Assembly (NCBI RefSeq): GCF_001189965.1
Contig: NZ_LFLU01000001.1
Location: 434,001-498,000, forward strand
Length of the DNA stretch: 64,000 nucleotides
Direction of reading: 5' to 3'
Source of the DNA: Herbaspirillum rhizosphaerae
GTDB lineage: Bacteria; Pseudomonadota; Gammaproteobacteria; Burkholderiales; Burkholderiaceae_D
The notes beneath the pieces were generated by a model that ran no database searches, was not told the origin of the DNA, and saw only the letters and a list, made by a program, of their open reading frames with translations. Below, in pieces: positions 8,478 to 20,149 of the stretch (the stretch's first letter is position 1; each line of letters opens with the position of its first letter). The position numbers were made by a program, and so were the translations under genes.

Positions 8478-10100
8478 ATGACTACCACACCAACTCCCGA
8501 TAACAAGCAAACGCCATCTTCCTCCTCTTCCGCCGGCAAACCGGGCTTGCTCAGGCGCTGGTGGTTCTGGGTCCTGCTGGTCGTGCTGGCCGGAGGCGGT
8601 TATTCCTATTGGAGCCATAAGCGCGCGGCGACCGCCGAGCAAGCTCAGGGACAGGGCGGTCCCGGTGGGCAAGGCGGTGCGGGCGCTCCCGGCGGCAGGG
8701 GCAAACGCGGCGCCGGCGGTCCGGGCGGTTTCGGCACTACGGGTTTGTCGCCGGTGGGCGTGGCGCTGGCCAAGACCGCGGACGTCAACGTCTACCTGAC
8801 CGGCCTGGGCGGCGTCACGCCGACCGCGACCGCGACGGTGCGCAGCCGCGTGGACGGCCAGTTGATGAAGCTGCATTTCAAGGAAGGCCAACTGGTCAAG
8901 CAGGGCGATCTGCTGGCGGAACTCGATGCGCGTCCTTATGAAGTCGCCGTCACTCAGGCCGAAGGCCAACTGGCGCGCGACCAGGCCTTGCTCAACGCTG
9001 CGCAGCTCGACCTCAAGCGTTATCGCACGTTGCTGGCGCAAGACTCCATCGCCAGCCAGCAAGTCGACACCCAGGCTGCGCTGGTCAAGCAATACGAAGG
9101 CACGGTCAAGTCCGATCAGGGCAACCTCGCCAGCGCGCGCCTGCAATTGACCTATTCGCGCGTGACCGCGCCGGTCAGCGGCCGCACCGGCCTGCGCCAG
9201 GTCGATATCGGCAACATCGTCCATTCCAGCGACACCAGCGGCATCGTCATCATCACGCAGGTGCAGCCGATCACCGCAATTTTCAGCATCCCCGAAGACA
9301 ACATCCCGGCGGTCATGAAGCAGCTGCAAGCCGGCAAAAAACTGGCGACCGACGCCTGGGACCGCGAGCAGAAAAACAAACTGGCCAGCGGCACCTTGCT
9401 GACCATCGACAACCAGGTCGATGCAACCACCGGCACCGTCAAGCTCAAAGCGCAATTCCCGAATACCGACTTCGCGCTGTTCCCGAATCAGTTCGTCAAT
9501 ATCCGCATGCTGCTTGATACCCGCCAGGGCGCGACGGTGATTCCAAGCGCCGCGATCCAGCGCGGCTCCAAGGGGCTGTTCGTCTATGTCGTCAAGCAGG
9601 ACAACACCGTCACCGTGCGCAACGTCAAGACCGGCCCGACCGAAGGCGACGTGACTGCGATTGAAGACGGCGTGGCGTCCGGCGAAACCGTGGTGGTCGA
9701 CGGTATCGATCGTCTGCGCGAAGGCGCCAAGGTGGAGCCTGTGATGCGTGGCGGCGCCGACGATCCGGCCAACAAGCTGACTGAAAAAGCCGGTCCGCGC
9801 CGTCACAAGCGCGACGGCGCCACAGGTGCAGGCGCTCCCGCTGCTGCCGGTGCGCCTGCCGCGCAAGCTGAACAAGGCGGGCAGGGCGGGCAGAACATGA
9901 CACCTGAAGAACGTCAAAAACGCTGGGCCGAGATCAACAAACGCATCGACGCCGGCGAATTCGGCGAAGAAATCAAGAAGCTTCCCGAAGACCAGCGTCG
10001 CCAGCGCATGATGGAAATGCGCCGCCAGCAGCGCGCCAATGGCGGTGATTCCGCTACCGCTGGAGCTCCCGCTGCAGGCAACGCCAATGCAAACAAATAA
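8478..10100 (+). CDS. mdtA: RND efflux periplasmic adaptor (MdtA-like)
   Basis: 540-residue membrane-fusion protein linking the inner-membrane RND pump to the outer-membrane channel. A short cytosolic tail and one N-terminal helix ([18 protein letters not shown]) anchor it. The adaptor core starts near residue 94 with the barrel/lipoyl blocks ([18 protein letters not shown] and [11 protein letters not shown]), an alpha-hairpin and the beta-barrel segment ([19 protein letters not shown]). It is more than 100 residues longer than E. coli MdtA (about 415). The extra length is a Gly/Pro-rich linker after the anchor and a C-terminal tail of about 100 residues with Ala/Pro/Gln-rich stretches and a charged helix ([16 protein letters not shown]). 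mdtB follows after 10 bp, so this is the first gene of a four-gene operon. Confidence 0.9.
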   Translation: MTTTPTPDNKQTPSSSSSAGKPGLLRRWWFWVLLVVLAGGGYSYWSHKRAATAEQAQGQGGPGGQGGAGAPGGRGKRGAGGPGGFGTTGLSPVGVALAKTADVNVYLTGLGGVTPTATATVRSRVDGQLMKLHFKEGQLVKQGDLLAELDARPYEVAVTQAEGQLARDQALLNAAQLDLKRYRTLLAQDSIASQQVDTQAALVKQYEGTVKSDQGNLASARLQLTYSRVTAPVSGRTGLRQVDIGNIVHSSDTSGIVIITQVQPITAIFSIPEDNIPAVMKQLQAGKKLATDAWDREQKNKLASGTLLTIDNQVDATTGTVKLKAQFPNTDFALFPNQFVNIRMLLDTRQGATVIPSAAIQRGSKGLFVYVVKQDNTVTVRNVKTGPTEGDVTAIEDGVASGETVVVDGIDRLREGAKVEPVMRGGADDPANKLTEKAGPRRHKRDGATGAGAPAAAGAPAAQAEQGGQGGQNMTPEERQKRWAEINKRIDAGEFGEEIKKLPEDQRRQRMMEMRRQQRANGGDSATAGAPAAGNANANK

Positions 10101-10110
10101 AGGCTGAAGC

Positions 10111-13100
10111 ATGAATCCTTCACGCCTGTTTATTCTCCGGCCGGTCGCCACGTCGCTGCTGATGCTGGCGATTCTGCTGGCCGGCATCATGGCCTACAAG
10201 CAGTTGCCGCTGTCGGCGCTGCCGGAAGTCGATTACCCGACCATCCAGGTCGTCACGTTGTATCCCGGCGCCAGCCCGGATGTGATGACGTCCTCGGTCA
10301 CTGCGCCGCTGGAACGCCAGTTCGGCCAGATGCCCGGCCTCAACCAGATGTCGTCGACCAGCTCGGGCGGCGCATCGGTGATCACGCTGCAATTCAACCT
10401 CGACCTCAGCCTCGACATCGCCGAACAGGAAGTGCAGGCAGCGATCAACGCCGGCGGCAACCTGTTGCCGTCGGACTTGCCGGCGCCGCCGATCTACAGC
10501 AAGGTCAATCCGGCCGACACGCCTATCCTGACGCTGGCGGTGACCTCCAAGACCCTGCCGCTGCCGAAGGTGCAGGATCTGATCGACACGCGTCTGGCGC
10601 AAAAGATTTCGCAGCTTTCCGGCGTCGGTCTGGTGAGCTTGTCGGGCGGGCAGCGTCCGGCCGTGCGCATGCAACTGAATCCGCGCGCGATCGCTTCGCT
10701 GGGCATGAACCTGGACGACATCCGCACCGCTATCGGCAACGCCAACGTCAACCAGGCCAAGGGCAGTTTCGACGGCCCGACGCGCGCCTCGACCATCGAC
10801 GCCAACGATCAGCTGAAGTCCGCCGACGAGTATCGCAACCTCATCATCGCCTACAAGAACGGCGCGCCGATCCGCGTATCCGACGTGGCCGACGTGGTCG
10901 ACGGCGCAGAAAACGTTCGCCTCGGCGCCTGGGCCAACGAGTCCGCCGCCGTCATCGTCAACATCCAGCGCCAGCCCGGCGCCAACGTGATTGCCGTGGT
11001 CGACAGCATCAAGAAGATCCTGCCGACCTTGCAATCCAGCTTGCCGGGCGCCATCGACGTGCAAATTCTCACTGACCGTACGACGACCATCCGCGCCTCG
11101 GTGGACGACGTCAAGTTCGAGCTGCTGCTGTCGATCGTGCTGGTGGTGATGGTGATCTTCGTCTTCCTGCGCAACATCCCGGCAACCATCATTCCGAGCG
11201 TGGCCGTGCCGCTGTCGCTGGTGGGCACCTTCGGCATCATGTACATGGCCGGCTTCTCGATCAACAACCTGACGCTGATGGCGCTGACGATTGCCACCGG
11301 CTTCGTGGTCGACGATGCGATCGTCATGATCGAGAATATCTCGCGCTACATCGAAGAGGGCATGGAGCCCTTGCAGGCGGCCTTGAAGGGCGCGCAGCAG
11401 ATCGGCTTCACCATCATCTCGCTGACGTTTTCGCTGATCGCCGTGCTGATCCCGCTGCTGTTCATGGGCGACGTGGTGGGGCGGCTGTTCCACGAATTCG
11501 CCGTCACGCTGGCGGTGGCGATCCTGATCTCGGCCGTGGTGTCGCTGACGCTCACGCCGATGATGTGCGCGCGCCTGCTGCATCACGTGCCGGAAGAAAA
11601 GCAGGGCTGGTTCTATCACAAGAGCGGCGCCTTCTTCGATCGCATCATCGCGCGCTACGGCGTGATGCTGGAATGGGTGCTCAACCGCCAGCGCTCCACC
11701 TTGCTGGTGGCGCTGGGCACGCTGGCGCTGACGGTGGTGCTGTACATCTACGTGCCCAAGGGTTTCTTCCCGGTGCAGGACACCGGCGTGATCCAGGGTA
11801 TTTCCGAGGCGACGCAATCGGTGTCGTTCGGCGCCATGGCCGAGCGTCAACAGCAACTGGCGAAAGTCGTGCTGGAAGACCCCGCGGTCGACAGCCTGTC
11901 GTCCTTCATCGGCGTCGACGGCATCAACGCCACGCTCAACAGCGGCCGCATGCTGATCAATCTCAAGCCGCATGCCGAGCGCGACATCAGCGCCAGCGAC
12001 ATCATCCGCCGCCTGCAACCCAAGCTCGCCGAAAAAGTCCCCGGCATCACGCTCTACATGCAGCCGGTGCAGGACCTGACCATCGAAGACAGCGTCAGCC
12101 GCACGCAATACCAGTTCACGCTGGAAGACGCCGACTCCGCCGAACTCAGCACCTGGGTGCCGAAGCTGGTGGAGCGCCTGCGCCAGCTGCCGGAACTGGC
12201 CGACGTCGCCAGCAACGTGCAGGATCAGGGTTTGCAGGCCTATGTCGAGATCGACCGCGACGCCGCTTCACGCATGGGCATCACCACGGCCGCGATCGAC
12301 AACGCCTTGTACAACGCCTTCGGCCAGCGCCTGATCTCGACCATCTACACGCAATCGAATCAGTACCGCGTGGTGATGGAGGTCAAGCCGGAATTCCAGA
12401 AGGGGCCGGATGCGCTCAACAGCATCTTCCTGGTCGCCTCCAACGGCAACCAGATTCCGCTGGCCAGCATCGCCAAGGTGACCGAGCGCACTGCGCCGCT
12501 GGTGGTCAATCACCTCGGCCAGTTCCCGTCGGCGACGGTGTCGTTCAACCTGGCGGCCGGTTCGTCGCTGGGCGAAGCCGTCAAGGCCATCACTGCTGCC
12601 GAGAAGGCGATCAACCTGCCCGACAGCATCGCCACCAACTTCCAGGGCGCGGCGCTGGCCTTCCAGGCTTCGCTGTCGAATACGCTGTGGCTGATCCTGG
12701 CCGCGATCATCACCATGTACATCGTGCTCGGCGTGCTGTACGAAAGCTACATCCATCCGATCACGATTCTGTCGACCTTGCCGTCGGCGGGCGTGGGGGC
12801 GCTGTTGTCGCTGATGATTTCGCGCAACGACCTCGGCATCATCGGCATCATCGGCATCATCCTGCTGATCGGCATCGTCAAGAAGAACGCGATCATGATG
12901 ATCGACTTTGCGCTCGAGGCCGAGCGCAACGAGGGCAAGTCGCCGCGCGAAGCCATTTATCAGGCGTGTCTGCTGCGCTTCCGTCCTATCCTGATGACGA
13001 CCATGGCGGCCTTGCTCGGCGCCTTGCCGCTGATGCTGGGCACCGGCGTCGGCTCGGAACTGCGCCAGCCGCTGGGGATCACGATGGTAGGCGGTTTGCT

Positions 13101-13278
13101 GGTGTCGCAAGTGCTGACGCTGTTCACCACGCCGGTGATCTATCTGGGCTTCGACAGCCTGGCCAAGCGCATGCGCAAGCGTTTCGGCAAGGACAAGCTT
13201 GACCATGCCGACGATCTCGATGACCGGGATGACAATGCGCCTTCTGCACCGGCACCGTCCTTGCCGCCGCACGCCTGA
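10111..13278 (+). CDS. mdtB: RND multidrug efflux transporter subunit (MdtB-like)
   Basis: 1055-residue proton-driven inner-membrane pump of the HAE-1 family. It has the standard layout of 12 helices with two large periplasmic loops; the N-terminus is the usual [18 protein letters not shown]. The helix-4 region ([19 protein letters not shown]) contains the adjacent aspartates of the proton relay. The C-terminal half repeats the fold and has [18 protein letters not shown]. In the MdtABC system two different RND proteins form a mixed trimer; a second RND gene follows 22 bp later. AAAGG sits 8 bp before the ATG. Substrates of MdtABC-type pumps include bile salts, novobiocin and some metals; which apply here is unknown. 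Confidence 0.93.
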   Translation: MNPSRLFILRPVATSLLMLAILLAGIMAYKQLPLSALPEVDYPTIQVVTLYPGASPDVMTSSVTAPLERQFGQMPGLNQMSSTSSGGASVITLQFNLDLSLDIAEQEVQAAINAGGNLLPSDLPAPPIYSKVNPADTPILTLAVTSKTLPLPKVQDLIDTRLAQKISQLSGVGLVSLSGGQRPAVRMQLNPRAIASLGMNLDDIRTAIGNANVNQAKGSFDGPTRASTIDANDQLKSADEYRNLIIAYKNGAPIRVSDVADVVDGAENVRLGAWANESAAVIVNIQRQPGANVIAVVDSIKKILPTLQSSLPGAIDVQILTDRTTTIRASVDDVKFELLLSIVLVVMVIFVFLRNIPATIIPSVAVPLSLVGTFGIMYMAGFSINNLTLMALTIATGFVVDDAIVMIENISRYIEEGMEPLQAALKGAQQIGFTIISLTFSLIAVLIPLLFMGDVVGRLFHEFAVTLAVAILISAVVSLTLTPMMCARLLHHVPEEKQGWFYHKSGAFFDRIIARYGVMLEWVLNRQRSTLLVALGTLALTVVLYIYVPKGFFPVQDTGVIQGISEATQSVSFGAMAERQQQLAKVVLEDPAVDSLSSFIGVDGINATLNSGRMLINLKPHAERDISASDIIRRLQPKLAEKVPGITLYMQPVQDLTIEDSVSRTQYQFTLEDADSAELSTWVPKLVERLRQLPELADVASNVQDQGLQAYVEIDRDAASRMGITTAAIDNALYNAFGQRLISTIYTQSNQYRVVMEVKPEFQKGPDALNSIFLVASNGNQIPLASIAKVTERTAPLVVNHLGQFPSATVSFNLAAGSSLGEAVKAITAAEKAINLPDSIATNFQGAALAFQASLSNTLWLILAAIITMYIVLGVLYESYIHPITILSTLPSAGVGALLSLMISRNDLGIIGIIGIILLIGIVKKNAIMMIDFALEAERNEGKSPREAIYQACLLRFRPILMTTMAALLGALPLMLGTGVGSELRQPLGITMVGGLLVSQVLTLFTTPVIYLGFDSLAKRMRKRFGKDKLDHADDLDDRDDNAPSAPAPSLPPHA

Positions 13279-13300
13279 TGCCGGAACGAGCTGAGACAGC

Positions 13301-16300
13301 ATGAATATTTCGCGTCCCTTTATCGAACGGCCCATCGCCACCACCTTGCTGACCATCGGCATTGCGCTGGCGGGCATCGTGGCGTTCCGCCTGTTGCCGG
13401 TGTCGCCCTTGCCGCAGGTCGACTATCCGACCATTTCCGTCTCCGCCTCGATGCCCGGCGCCAGCCCGGAAACCATGGCGGCCACCATCGCCACGCCGCT
13501 GGAGCGGGCGCTCGGCGCCATCGCCGGCGTCACCGAGATGACTTCGTCGAGCTCGCTGAACTCCACCCGGATCACGCTGCAGTTCGATCTCACGCGCGAC
13601 ATCGATGGCGCCGCCCGCGACGTGCAGGCTGCGTTGAACGCGGCGCGCAACCTGCTGCCCTCCGGCATGCCGAGCAATCCGAGCTATCGCAAGGTCAATC
13701 CGGCGGATGCGCCCATCCTGATCCTGGCGCTGACCTCCGACACCATGACGCAAGGGCAGATGTACGACGCGGCCGACAGTATCCTGGCGCAGAAGCTGTC
13801 GCAGGTGCGCGGCGTCGGCCAGGTCAGCGTCGGCGGCAGTTCGCAGCCGGCGGTGCGGATCGAGCTGAATCCGACTGCGCTCAACAAGTACGGCATCGGC
13901 TCGGCCGACGTGCGTACGGCAGTCGCCGCCACCAATGCCAATCGTCCCAAGGGCATCGTCGAAGACGGCGACCGCAACTGGCAGATCTATGCCAACGACC
14001 AGGCCAAGACCGCCGCCGAGTACGCGCCGCTGATCGTCTCGTATCGCAACGGTGCGCCGGTGCGCGTGCGCGATGTGGCCGAAGTCAAGGATTCGGTTGC
14101 CGACGTGCGCAACGCCGGTTCCGCCAACGGTAAGCCGTCGGTGCTGCTGATCCTCAACCGCCAGCCGGGCGCCAACATCATCGAGACGGTGGATTCGGTC
14201 ATGGCCTTGCTGCCGCAGTTGCGCGCATCGATTCCGCACGCCATCAACCTTGAGGTGATGATGGATCGCACGCCGACCATCCGCGCCTCGCTCAAGGACA
14301 CCGAGAAGACCTTGCTGATGTCGATCGCGCTGGTGATCATGGTGGTGTTCATCTTCCTGCGCAACTGGCGCGCCACGCTGATCCCGAGCGTGGCGGTGCC
14401 GGTGTCGCTGATCGGCACCTTCGGCGTGATGTACCTGCTGGGCTACAGTCTGGACAACCTGTCGCTGATGGCGTTGACGATCGCCACCGGTTTCGTGGTC
14501 GATGACGCCATCGTCGTGCTGGAAAACATCTCGCGCCATATCGAGCAGGGCATGAAGCCGGTCAAGGCGGCGCTGATCGGCGCGCGCGAAGTCGGTTTCA
14601 CGGTCTTGTCGATGAGCATTTCGCTGATCGCGGTGTTCATCCCCATCCTGATGATGGGCGGTATTGTCGGTCGCCTGTTCCGCGAATTTGCGGTGACGCT
14701 GTCGGTGGCGATTCTGGTCTCGTTGCTGGTGTCGCTGACGACTACACCGATGATGTGCGCCAAGCTGCTCAAACGCGAGAGCGAGCAAGAGCGCAAGCCG
14801 GGCCGCTTCTTCACGGCAGTGGAACGCCTGTTCGACAGCATACTGCGCGGATATGAACGTTCGCTGGCGTGGGCGCTGCGCTTCTCGCCGCTGATGATCG
14901 TCATCTTGTTCGCGACCATCGCGCTCAACGTCTACCTGTACGTGATCGTGCCCAAGGGCTTCTTCCCGCAACAGGATACCGGCCGGCTGATCGGCGGCAT
15001 TCGCGGCGACCAGTCGATTTCCTTCCAGGCGATGCGCATCAAACTCAATGAATTCATCGAGATCGTGCGCCAGGATCCGGCGGTGGATAACGTCACCGCC
15101 TTCACCGGCGGCGGGCGGCGCAACGGCGGCAGCATGTACGTTGCGCTCAAGCCTTTGTCCGAGCGCAAGATATCGGCCGACAAGGTGATCGCCCGTTTGC
15201 GCGGCAAGCTGGCGCATGTGGCGGGGGCCAACGTGTTCCTGCAGGCGGCGCAGGATATCCGCGTCGGCGCGCGCCAGAGCGACTCGCAGTACGAATTCAC
15301 GCTGCAATCGGACGACCTGGAGATGCTGCGCACCTGGGAGCCCAAGATCCGCCTGGCGTTCTCCAATCTGCCGCAACTGGAGGACGTCACCACCGACCAG
15401 CAGGACAAGGGTTTGCAGACCACGCTGACGATAGACCGCGAGACGGCGATCCGCAGCGGCGTCACACCGCAGCTGATCGATTCCAGCCTGAGCGACCTGT
15501 TCGGGCAGCGTCAGATATCCACCATCTACAGCGGCATGAACCAGTACCACGTGGTGATGGAAGCCGCGCCGCAATACTGGCAAAGCCCGGAAATCCTCAA
15601 CAGCACCTACGTCAGCCTGGCCAACAGTACCGCCAACCTGTCGCCGACGACCTCGGCGCTGGGTACGCCGCCGGCGCTGACGGCGGGCGGCAAGCTCAAC
15701 TCCAACTCGTCGCTGGCGCTGACCTTGTCGACTGCGGCATCGAAGCAGGTGCCGCTGACCTCGTTCTCACGGTTTGCGCCGACGACGACGGCCCTGAGCG
15801 TCAGCCATGAAGGGCAGTTCATTGCCTCGACGATCTCCTTCAACCTGGCCGAAGGCGTCTCGTTGTCGCAGGCAACCGACGTCATCAACGACACGCTGGC
15901 GCGCCTCGGTGTGCCGACGGCCGTGCACGGCGCATTTGCCGGCACCGCCAATGCCTTCCAGTCGTCGATGGGCAGCCAGCCTTTGCTGATCCTCACGGCC
16001 TTGCTGGCGGTGTATATCGTGCTCGGCATCCTGTATGAAAGCCTGGTGCATCCGATCACGATTCTTTCGACCTTGCCGTCAGCGGGTGTCGGTGCGCTGC
16101 TGGCCTTGCTGGCGACCGGGACCGACTTCAGCCTGATCGCGCTGATCGGCGTGATCCTGCTGATCGGCATCGTCAAGAAAAACGCCATCATGATGATCGA
16201 CTTCGCCCTGCAGGCCGAACGTACGCGCGGCCTGTCGCCGCGTGAAGCGATCTTCGAGGCGTGCAGCCTGCGCTTCCGTCCGATCATGATGACCACCATG

Positions 16301-16546
16301 GCGGCGCTGCTGGGTGCGATACCGCTGGCGCTGGGCACCGGCGACGGCGCCGAGCTGCGCCAGCCGCTGGGGATTTCGATCGTCGGCGGCCTGATCGTCA
16401 GCCAGATGCTGACGCTGTACACCACGCCGGTCGTCTATTTGTACATGGAGCGTTTCCGCCTGTGGAGCAAGGGCTTGTTCGAACGCAAGACGGCGCGAGT
16501 AAACTCGGCAGATTCGGCAGACTCGACGAATGCGGGCGCGGCTTAA
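13301..16546 (+). CDS. mdtC: RND multidrug efflux transporter subunit (MdtC-like)
   Basis: 1081-residue HAE-1 RND pump, second partner of the MdtB/MdtC pair. N-terminus [18 protein letters not shown] and the proton-relay block [19 protein letters not shown] are intact, as is [18 protein letters not shown] in the second half. Relative to MdtB it carries an extra Ser/Thr/Asn-rich stretch around residues 770-810 ([20 protein letters not shown] and beyond) in the second periplasmic loop, a place where MdtC-type subunits vary. The outer-membrane channel gene starts 26 bp downstream, completing a full tripartite pump in one operon. Confidence 0.93.
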   Translation: MNISRPFIERPIATTLLTIGIALAGIVAFRLLPVSPLPQVDYPTISVSASMPGASPETMAATIATPLERALGAIAGVTEMTSSSSLNSTRITLQFDLTRDIDGAARDVQAALNAARNLLPSGMPSNPSYRKVNPADAPILILALTSDTMTQGQMYDAADSILAQKLSQVRGVGQVSVGGSSQPAVRIELNPTALNKYGIGSADVRTAVAATNANRPKGIVEDGDRNWQIYANDQAKTAAEYAPLIVSYRNGAPVRVRDVAEVKDSVADVRNAGSANGKPSVLLILNRQPGANIIETVDSVMALLPQLRASIPHAINLEVMMDRTPTIRASLKDTEKTLLMSIALVIMVVFIFLRNWRATLIPSVAVPVSLIGTFGVMYLLGYSLDNLSLMALTIATGFVVDDAIVVLENISRHIEQGMKPVKAALIGAREVGFTVLSMSISLIAVFIPILMMGGIVGRLFREFAVTLSVAILVSLLVSLTTTPMMCAKLLKRESEQERKPGRFFTAVERLFDSILRGYERSLAWALRFSPLMIVILFATIALNVYLYVIVPKGFFPQQDTGRLIGGIRGDQSISFQAMRIKLNEFIEIVRQDPAVDNVTAFTGGGRRNGGSMYVALKPLSERKISADKVIARLRGKLAHVAGANVFLQAAQDIRVGARQSDSQYEFTLQSDDLEMLRTWEPKIRLAFSNLPQLEDVTTDQQDKGLQTTLTIDRETAIRSGVTPQLIDSSLSDLFGQRQISTIYSGMNQYHVVMEAAPQYWQSPEILNSTYVSLANSTANLSPTTSALGTPPALTAGGKLNSNSSLALTLSTAASKQVPLTSFSRFAPTTTALSVSHEGQFIASTISFNLAEGVSLSQATDVINDTLARLGVPTAVHGAFAGTANAFQSSMGSQPLLILTALLAVYIVLGILYESLVHPITILSTLPSAGVGALLALLATGTDFSLIALIGVILLIGIVKKNAIMMIDFALQAERTRGLSPREAIFEACSLRFRPIMMTTMAALLGAIPLALGTGDGAELRQPLGISIVGGLIVSQMLTLYTTPVVYLYMERFRLWSKGLFERKTARVNSADSADSTNAGAA

Positions 16547-16572
16547 GCAGCGGCGCTCACGGAGAAATGAAA

Positions 16573-18036
16573 ATGACACACGCAAAAAACTATCGCACCT
16601 TGACGATGTTCTCGCTGGCCCCTGTGGTGCTGGCGCTTGCCGCATGTTCGGTCGGTCCCGACTACGTGCGACCGAAGATGGACGAGGCGCCGGCCGTCTT
16701 CAAGGAAGGCCAGAACTGGAAGCCTGCGCAACCGCGCGAACTGACGGCCGACGGCAAATGGTGGGAAATGTTCGGCGATGCGCAACTTGATGCGCTGGTC
16801 GCGCAGGTCGATATTTCGAACCAGAACCTGGCGCTGGCCGAAGCCAATTTCCGCAGCGCCATGGCATTGGTGCAAACTTCGCGCGCGGCTTATTCGCCGA
16901 CGCTGGACGCCTCGGCTTCTGCCACGCGTAGCCGCTCAGGCAGCAGCTCCAGCAATTCCTCTTCGACGAATGCCGGCGTGCGCAACTCGTATTCCTTTGC
17001 GCTGAATGCTTCATGGGAAGCCGACGTTTGGGGACGGGTGCGGCGCGACGTCGAAGCCAGCCAGGCCAGCGCCCAGGCCAGTGCGGCAGATCTGGCGGCG
17101 ACCCGCCTCTCGGCCCAGGCGCAACTGGCGCAAAACTATCTGCAACTGCGCGTGCTGGATGCCCAGCAAAAGCTGCTGGACGAGACGGTGGAGGCTTACC
17201 AACGTTCTTACCAGCTCACGAAAAACCAATATGCGGCTGGCATAGTCGCCAAATCGGACGTTATCCAGGCGCAGAGCCAGTTGAATTCGGCCCAGGCGTC
17301 GGCGCTGGACAATGGCGTCTCGCGCGCCCAGATCGAGCACGCGATCGCGCTGTTGGTGGGCAAGACCCCGTCCACCTTTAGCCTGCCCAAGGCGCCGCTG
17401 GAAGCCAGCGCGCCGCCGATTCCGCAAGGCTTGCCTTCGATGTTGTTGGAGCGTCGTCCCGACGTGGCGGCAGCCGAACGCCGCGTGGCGGCAGCCAACG
17501 CCAAGATCGGTGTGGCCAAGGCGGCCTATTTTCCGAGTCTGACACTGTCGGCGTCAGGCGGCTATCAGAGTTCGAGTTTCGCCGACTGGTTCTCGCTGCC
17601 GGGACGCGTATGGTCGCTCGGCCCGCAACTGGCGCAATCGATTTTTGACGGCGGCTTGCGCCGCGCTGCCACCGATCAGGCGATCGCTTCGTATGACGGC
17701 ACCGTGGCGGAGTACAAGCAGGCCGTGCTGACCGCGTTCCAGGAAGTGGAAGATAACCTGGCGGCGCTGCGCATCCTGGAGCAAGAGGCCGTGGTACAGA
17801 ATGAAGCCCTGCTGTCAGCACGTCAGGCGGTGCTGCTGGTGACCAATCAATACAAGGCCGGCACCGTCAGCTATGTGAACGTGATTACCGCACAGGCCAC
17901 CGCATTTTCAGCTGAACGCACGGCGCTGGATATCCTTAATCGTCGCATGGCGGCCAGCGTGTTGCTGGCCAAGGCTCTGGGCGGCGGCTGGAGCGACTCA
18001 AGCCTGAACGACCTGCAACCGGTTGTGCGCAAGTAG
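16573..18036 (+). CDS. Outer-membrane efflux lipoprotein, NodT/OprM family
   Basis: 487-residue TolC-like outer-membrane channel. The signal ends in lipobox LALAAC; the mature protein starts CSVGPDYVRP, the classic NodT-family opening. The rest is the duplicated coiled-coil channel repeat, visible as SNQNLALAEANFRSAM and, in the second half, AAYFPSLTLSASGGY with LFQEVEDNLAALRILEQEA-type helices. Start at ATG 16573: GGAG is 8 bp upstream, whereas the ATG at 16567 would be only 2 bp from it. It closes the mdtABC operon and is presumably its dedicated exit duct. The next gene converges 17 bp later without a visible hairpin. Confidence 0.92.
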   Translation: MTHAKNYRTLTMFSLAPVVLALAACSVGPDYVRPKMDEAPAVFKEGQNWKPAQPRELTADGKWWEMFGDAQLDALVAQVDISNQNLALAEANFRSAMALVQTSRAAYSPTLDASASATRSRSGSSSSNSSSTNAGVRNSYSFALNASWEADVWGRVRRDVEASQASAQASAADLAATRLSAQAQLAQNYLQLRVLDAQQKLLDETVEAYQRSYQLTKNQYAAGIVAKSDVIQAQSQLNSAQASALDNGVSRAQIEHAIALLVGKTPSTFSLPKAPLEASAPPIPQGLPSMLLERRPDVAAAERRVAAANAKIGVAKAAYFPSLTLSASGGYQSSSFADWFSLPGRVWSLGPQLAQSIFDGGLRRAATDQAIASYDGTVAEYKQAVLTAFQEVEDNLAALRILEQEAVVQNEALLSARQAVLLVTNQYKAGTVSYVNVITAQATAFSAERTALDILNRRMAASVLLAKALGGGWSDSSLNDLQPVVRK

Positions 18037-18053
18037 GGCGGTTAGGGCAAGGC

Positions 18054-19901
18054 TCAGGCCGGCAAGTCGGCCAGCTGCGCGCGCAACATGCCGCGCAGCG
18101 CATTGCAGACAATAATCTCTTCCGCACGCGCCAGATCTGTGCGCGTGATGTTCGCTTCGCTTGCCGCCAGGTCCGGATCGGCTAGCAGCACCTCGCGCAT
18201 GATTCCCGGCAACACACCCGCCGACAGATGAGGCGTCAGCCAGCGACCATCCAGCTTCACAAACACGCTGCTGCGTCCGCCCTCGGTCAGTTCATCGCGC
18301 TCATTGAAGAACAGCATGTCGAAGCCGCCGCCGCGTTCGGCGTTTTTCCAGGCGTCGTCATAAATTGTGCGCACCGAAGTCTTGTGGCGCAAAAACAGAT
18401 CGTCGCTGGCGGTGGCGACCGGCGAGACGAATACCTTGACCGGTTCCGCCAACGGCGACAACGCGCCTTGTTGCAGGCGCAGCGCGCCGTCGCGATGCAG
18501 GTCGAGGCGGAGGCGGTGCGGCGTGGCCGGCGGCAGTTGTGCGCAAGCCTGATTGAGCGCGGCGCGAATGGCAGTGTCGTCAAACAGGAAATTGAAATAG
18601 TACGCCGAACGCTGCAGGCGTTGCAGATGCAGGTCGAGATGCCTACAGCCGTCTTCCTGCGTGGCGCAGATAGTTTCGAACAGGCTGAAATCGCTTTTCA
18701 GCCCGGTCAGGAAACCCGCCTTCAGCTTGCATTCGGCATATTCGTCGGCAGCATTGCTGTCATGGACGATACCGGCGCCGACGCCCATTTCACCGCTGCG
18801 CACGCCGTCTTGCGGCGCCTGCAATACCAGGGTGCGGATCGGCACCGACATGCAGAAGTCGCCGATAGCGGCGTTATCCCCGGCAGCGTCGAACCAGCCG
18901 ATGGCGCCCGTGTACAAGCCGCGCGGGGAGCTTTCCAGCTCGCGGATGATTTGCATGGTGCGTCGCTTGGGCGCGCCGGTGATCGAGCCGCAGGGATAGA
19001 GGGCGGCGAATAGTTCTGCCAGCGTGACATCGGGGCGCAACTGCGCCGTGACGGTCGAGGTCATTTGCAGGACCTGGCCGTATCGTTCGACGGCGAACAG
19101 ATGCGGCACCGCTACCGAGCCGTTGACGGCGATCCGGCCCAGGTCGTTGCGCAGCAGGTCGACGATCATCAGGTTTTCGGCGCGATTCTTTTCATCGTTC
19201 GACAATTCCTTTGCGCGCAATGCATCTTCTTGCGCATCGCCGCTGGCGCGCGCGGTGCCTTTCATCGGTTGCGCATGCAGCGTGCCGCGCGCATGGCGCA
19301 CGAACAGCTCCGGCGAGAACGACAGGATGCAGCGCTGATCCGGCAAGCGGATGAAGGCGCCATAAGGCACCGGCTGACGCGCGCGCAGCTTGTTGTACAA
19401 GGCAGTCGGCGCGCCGTAGGCGTCGAAGTGCAGCCGGTAGGTGTAGTTGACCTGATAGGTGTCGCCAGCGGCGATGTAGTCGCGGATGCGGGCGATGTCG
19501 TCGGTGAATTGCTGCTCATCCACGCTGGCGCGGACGTCGGCGACGCCGCTTGCATTCGCGGTGTCAGCGTCGGCTTGCTGCTGCAGCCAGGCCGTGGTCT
19601 CTGCTGCGCTCAGGAATTGGCATTGCTTGAATAGCAAGATTTCTGCCGGCGCCGGTTCGGCATCCCCGGTTGCCGCATGAGGATCGATGCCATGCAGTCC
19701 CGCACCCAGTTCATAGTGCAGCAAGGAGACCGCGTACAAACCGCCCCGGATTGCCTTTTCCATCGCGGCCAGCAGTGTCGGGAGTTCAGCGGCGCTGCGG
19801 CAGCTCAGTGTGGTGTGATAGTCCGTGTAGAGACGCGAGCGCGGCGTCGCGGCGCGCACATCGTTGTCGTCGAGCAAGGCAAAGCAGGGGAGCTGCATCA
19901 T
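18054..19901 (-). CDS. pabB: Aminodeoxychorismate synthase component I fused to a PabC-like lyase
   Basis: 615 residues in two parts. Residues 1 to about 390 are a chorismate-binding enzyme with KELSNDEKNRAENLMIVDLL and SITGAPKRRTMQIIRELE. The QPMKGT motif contains the lysine characteristic of aminodeoxychorismate synthase; anthranilate synthase has alanine there. Residues about 400-615 are a class IV aminotransferase fold like PabC, with the PLP lysine likely in RHKTSVRTIYDDA and the terminal block EGGRSSVFVKLDGRW. Together they would convert chorismate plus ammonia to 4-aminobenzoate for folate; the glutaminase PabA is not in the window. Two adjacent ATGs (19901, 19898) are possible. It stands alone and converges on the efflux operon. 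Confidence 0.9.
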   Translation of the reverse strand: MMQLPCFALLDDNDVRAATPRSRLYTDYHTTLSCRSAAELPTLLAAMEKAIRGGLYAVSLLHYELGAGLHGIDPHAATGDAEPAPAEILLFKQCQFLSAAETTAWLQQQADADTANASGVADVRASVDEQQFTDDIARIRDYIAAGDTYQVNYTYRLHFDAYGAPTALYNKLRARQPVPYGAFIRLPDQRCILSFSPELFVRHARGTLHAQPMKGTARASGDAQEDALRAKELSNDEKNRAENLMIVDLLRNDLGRIAVNGSVAVPHLFAVERYGQVLQMTSTVTAQLRPDVTLAELFAALYPCGSITGAPKRRTMQIIRELESSPRGLYTGAIGWFDAAGDNAAIGDFCMSVPIRTLVLQAPQDGVRSGEMGVGAGIVHDSNAADEYAECKLKAGFLTGLKSDFSLFETICATQEDGCRHLDLHLQRLQRSAYYFNFLFDDTAIRAALNQACAQLPPATPHRLRLDLHRDGALRLQQGALSPLAEPVKVFVSPVATASDDLFLRHKTSVRTIYDDAWKNAERGGGFDMLFFNERDELTEGGRSSVFVKLDGRWLTPHLSAGVLPGIMREVLLADPDLAASEANITRTDLARAEEIIVCNALRGMLRAQLADLPA

Positions 19902-20070
19902 AGAGCAAAAAACGCTGCAAATTCACAAGGGATGGCAAGTATGGCGTATTGCGCCCGGCATTGCAGGCGGCGAGGGCGTACCGCGTCGCCCGCTATGCGT
20001 GCCCGGCAGCATCATAGCTTAAACGGTATACTGGCAGACATTTCCCCGTATCCGGACCGGTCGTCCGGGT

Positions 20071-20100
20071 GGTTGCAATGAGTTGCATTTAGTTGCAATC
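20071..20100 (+). promoter_or_regulatory. Three exact-period 10-bp direct repeats upstream of the MFS gene
   Basis: GGTTGCAATG, AGTTGCATTT and AGTTGCAATC follow each other with a period of exactly 10 bp, one helical turn, 50-80 bp before the MFS start. This stacking on one DNA face looks like an operator. A TATACT -10 candidate lies near 20027, upstream of it. The remaining 19902-20149 gap holds nothing else I can name. Confidence 0.45.
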
Positions 20101-20149
20101 GGCTGTAATCGAAGCAGTCACGACCTCTTCTCCACTCTCATTTTCTCCG

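Noticed and set aside
8640-8740. Gly-rich segment of mdtA as a separate collagen-like gene
   Set aside because: It is in frame with the adaptor and lies between anchor and core as a linker.
13124-15583. 819-codon open frame on the minus strand across mdtC
   Set aside because: Antisense shadow of an RND gene; His/Arg/Gln-rich with no recognisable domain. The same holds for the long antisense frames at 10120-12108 and 24378-27494.
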